Source of the DNA: an uncultured Marinobacterium sp.
GTDB taxonomy: Bacteria; Pseudomonadota; Gammaproteobacteria; Pseudomonadales; Balneatricaceae
Direction: 5' to 3'
Length of the DNA: 64,000 bases
Assembly: GCA_947501565.1 (NCBI GenBank)
Contig: CANMWJ010000020.1
Coordinates: forward strand, 1 to 64,000
Shown here one piece after another: positions 63,357-64,000 of the stretch. The notes beneath the pieces are model-generated. The model was given only the letters and a program-made list of their open reading frames with translations, ran no database searches and was not told where the DNA came from. The translations under genes and the position numbers were made by a program. Position 1 is the stretch's first letter, and each line of letters opens with the position of its first letter.

Positions 63357-64000
<644 letters not shown>

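Overview
The window is a chromosomal segment of a marine-type gammaproteobacterium. Gene order and protein sequences point to the Oceanospirillales/Pseudomonadales neighbourhood. Supporting signs are separate hisI and hisE beside tatABC; the order dsbA / cytochrome c4 / engB / polA / DUF2782 / thrB, which matches the Pseudomonas origin-proximal region; oversized Pseudomonas-type PstC and PstA; ubiC-ubiA-phoB-phoR; and glmS-glmU next to the atp operon. I cannot name genus or species. No tRNA, rRNA or CRISPR array lies inside the window. A strong rRNA-type promoter sits at the extreme left edge and reads out of the window.

Layout. 1-4,600: rrn-like promoter, then ubiB-hisI-hisE-hinT-tatA-tatB-tatC, read leftward and closed by a terminator. 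4,635-7,000: diguanylate cyclase and dsbA. 7,067-13,187: a 6.1-kb integrated element bounded by 17-bp direct repeats and inserted in the cytochrome c4 terminator. It carries a HUH-type replication initiator (inovirus Gp2/YagK-YfjJ-like), two small DNA-binding proteins (one possibly a small terminase), a serine recombinase, an ImmA/IrrE protease with a co-translated membrane partner, and a tyrosine integrase. It looks like a satellite-like or plasmid-like integrative element. 13,200-21,400: cytochrome c4, engB, a candidate Spot42/ErsA-position sRNA, polA, DUF2782, thrB and a LexA-controlled uvrD. 21,400-25,250: unknown protein, SpmA-SpmB fusion, secreted caspase-like protein, thioesterase. 25,400-38,340: the phosphate regulon (pstS, pstC, pstA, pstB, phoU, then phoB, phoR) with Pho boxes before pstS, pstC and phoB. 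It is interrupted by a thioredoxin-fold/pseudo-receiver/GGDEF fusion, DUF1415, ubiC and ubiA. 38,366-40,920: cysZ, a small membrane protein, an oxidoreductase and a GFA-family protein.

40,977-46,690 holds the most unusual locus: a dCache-HAMP sensor with no output domain, two tandemly duplicated Roadblock/LC7-type pairs, and an MglA/COG2229-type GTPase fused to a Roadblock domain. Upstream, in the same direction, lie two small membrane proteins and DUF416. 46,847-50,002 is a tripartite TRAP transporter whose binding protein has a twin-arginine lipoprotein signal. 50,232-53,212 carries an RpiR/HexR-type regulator, a small basic protein and an FMN-dependent glutamate-synthase-like enzyme. 53,436-57,500 carries glmS, glmU and a divergent TrmB-type regulator. 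57,582-64,000 is the ATP synthase operon read leftward (atpB, E, F, H, A, G, D, C), with atpB cut by the window edge.

The core genes serve respiration and ATP synthesis, ubiquinone, phosphate uptake, cell-wall precursors and DNA repair. The strongest candidates for new biology are the duplicated Roadblock/GTPase/dCache module, the thioredoxin-GGDEF fusion, the integrated element with its ImmA-membrane pair, and the predicted sRNA downstream of polA.
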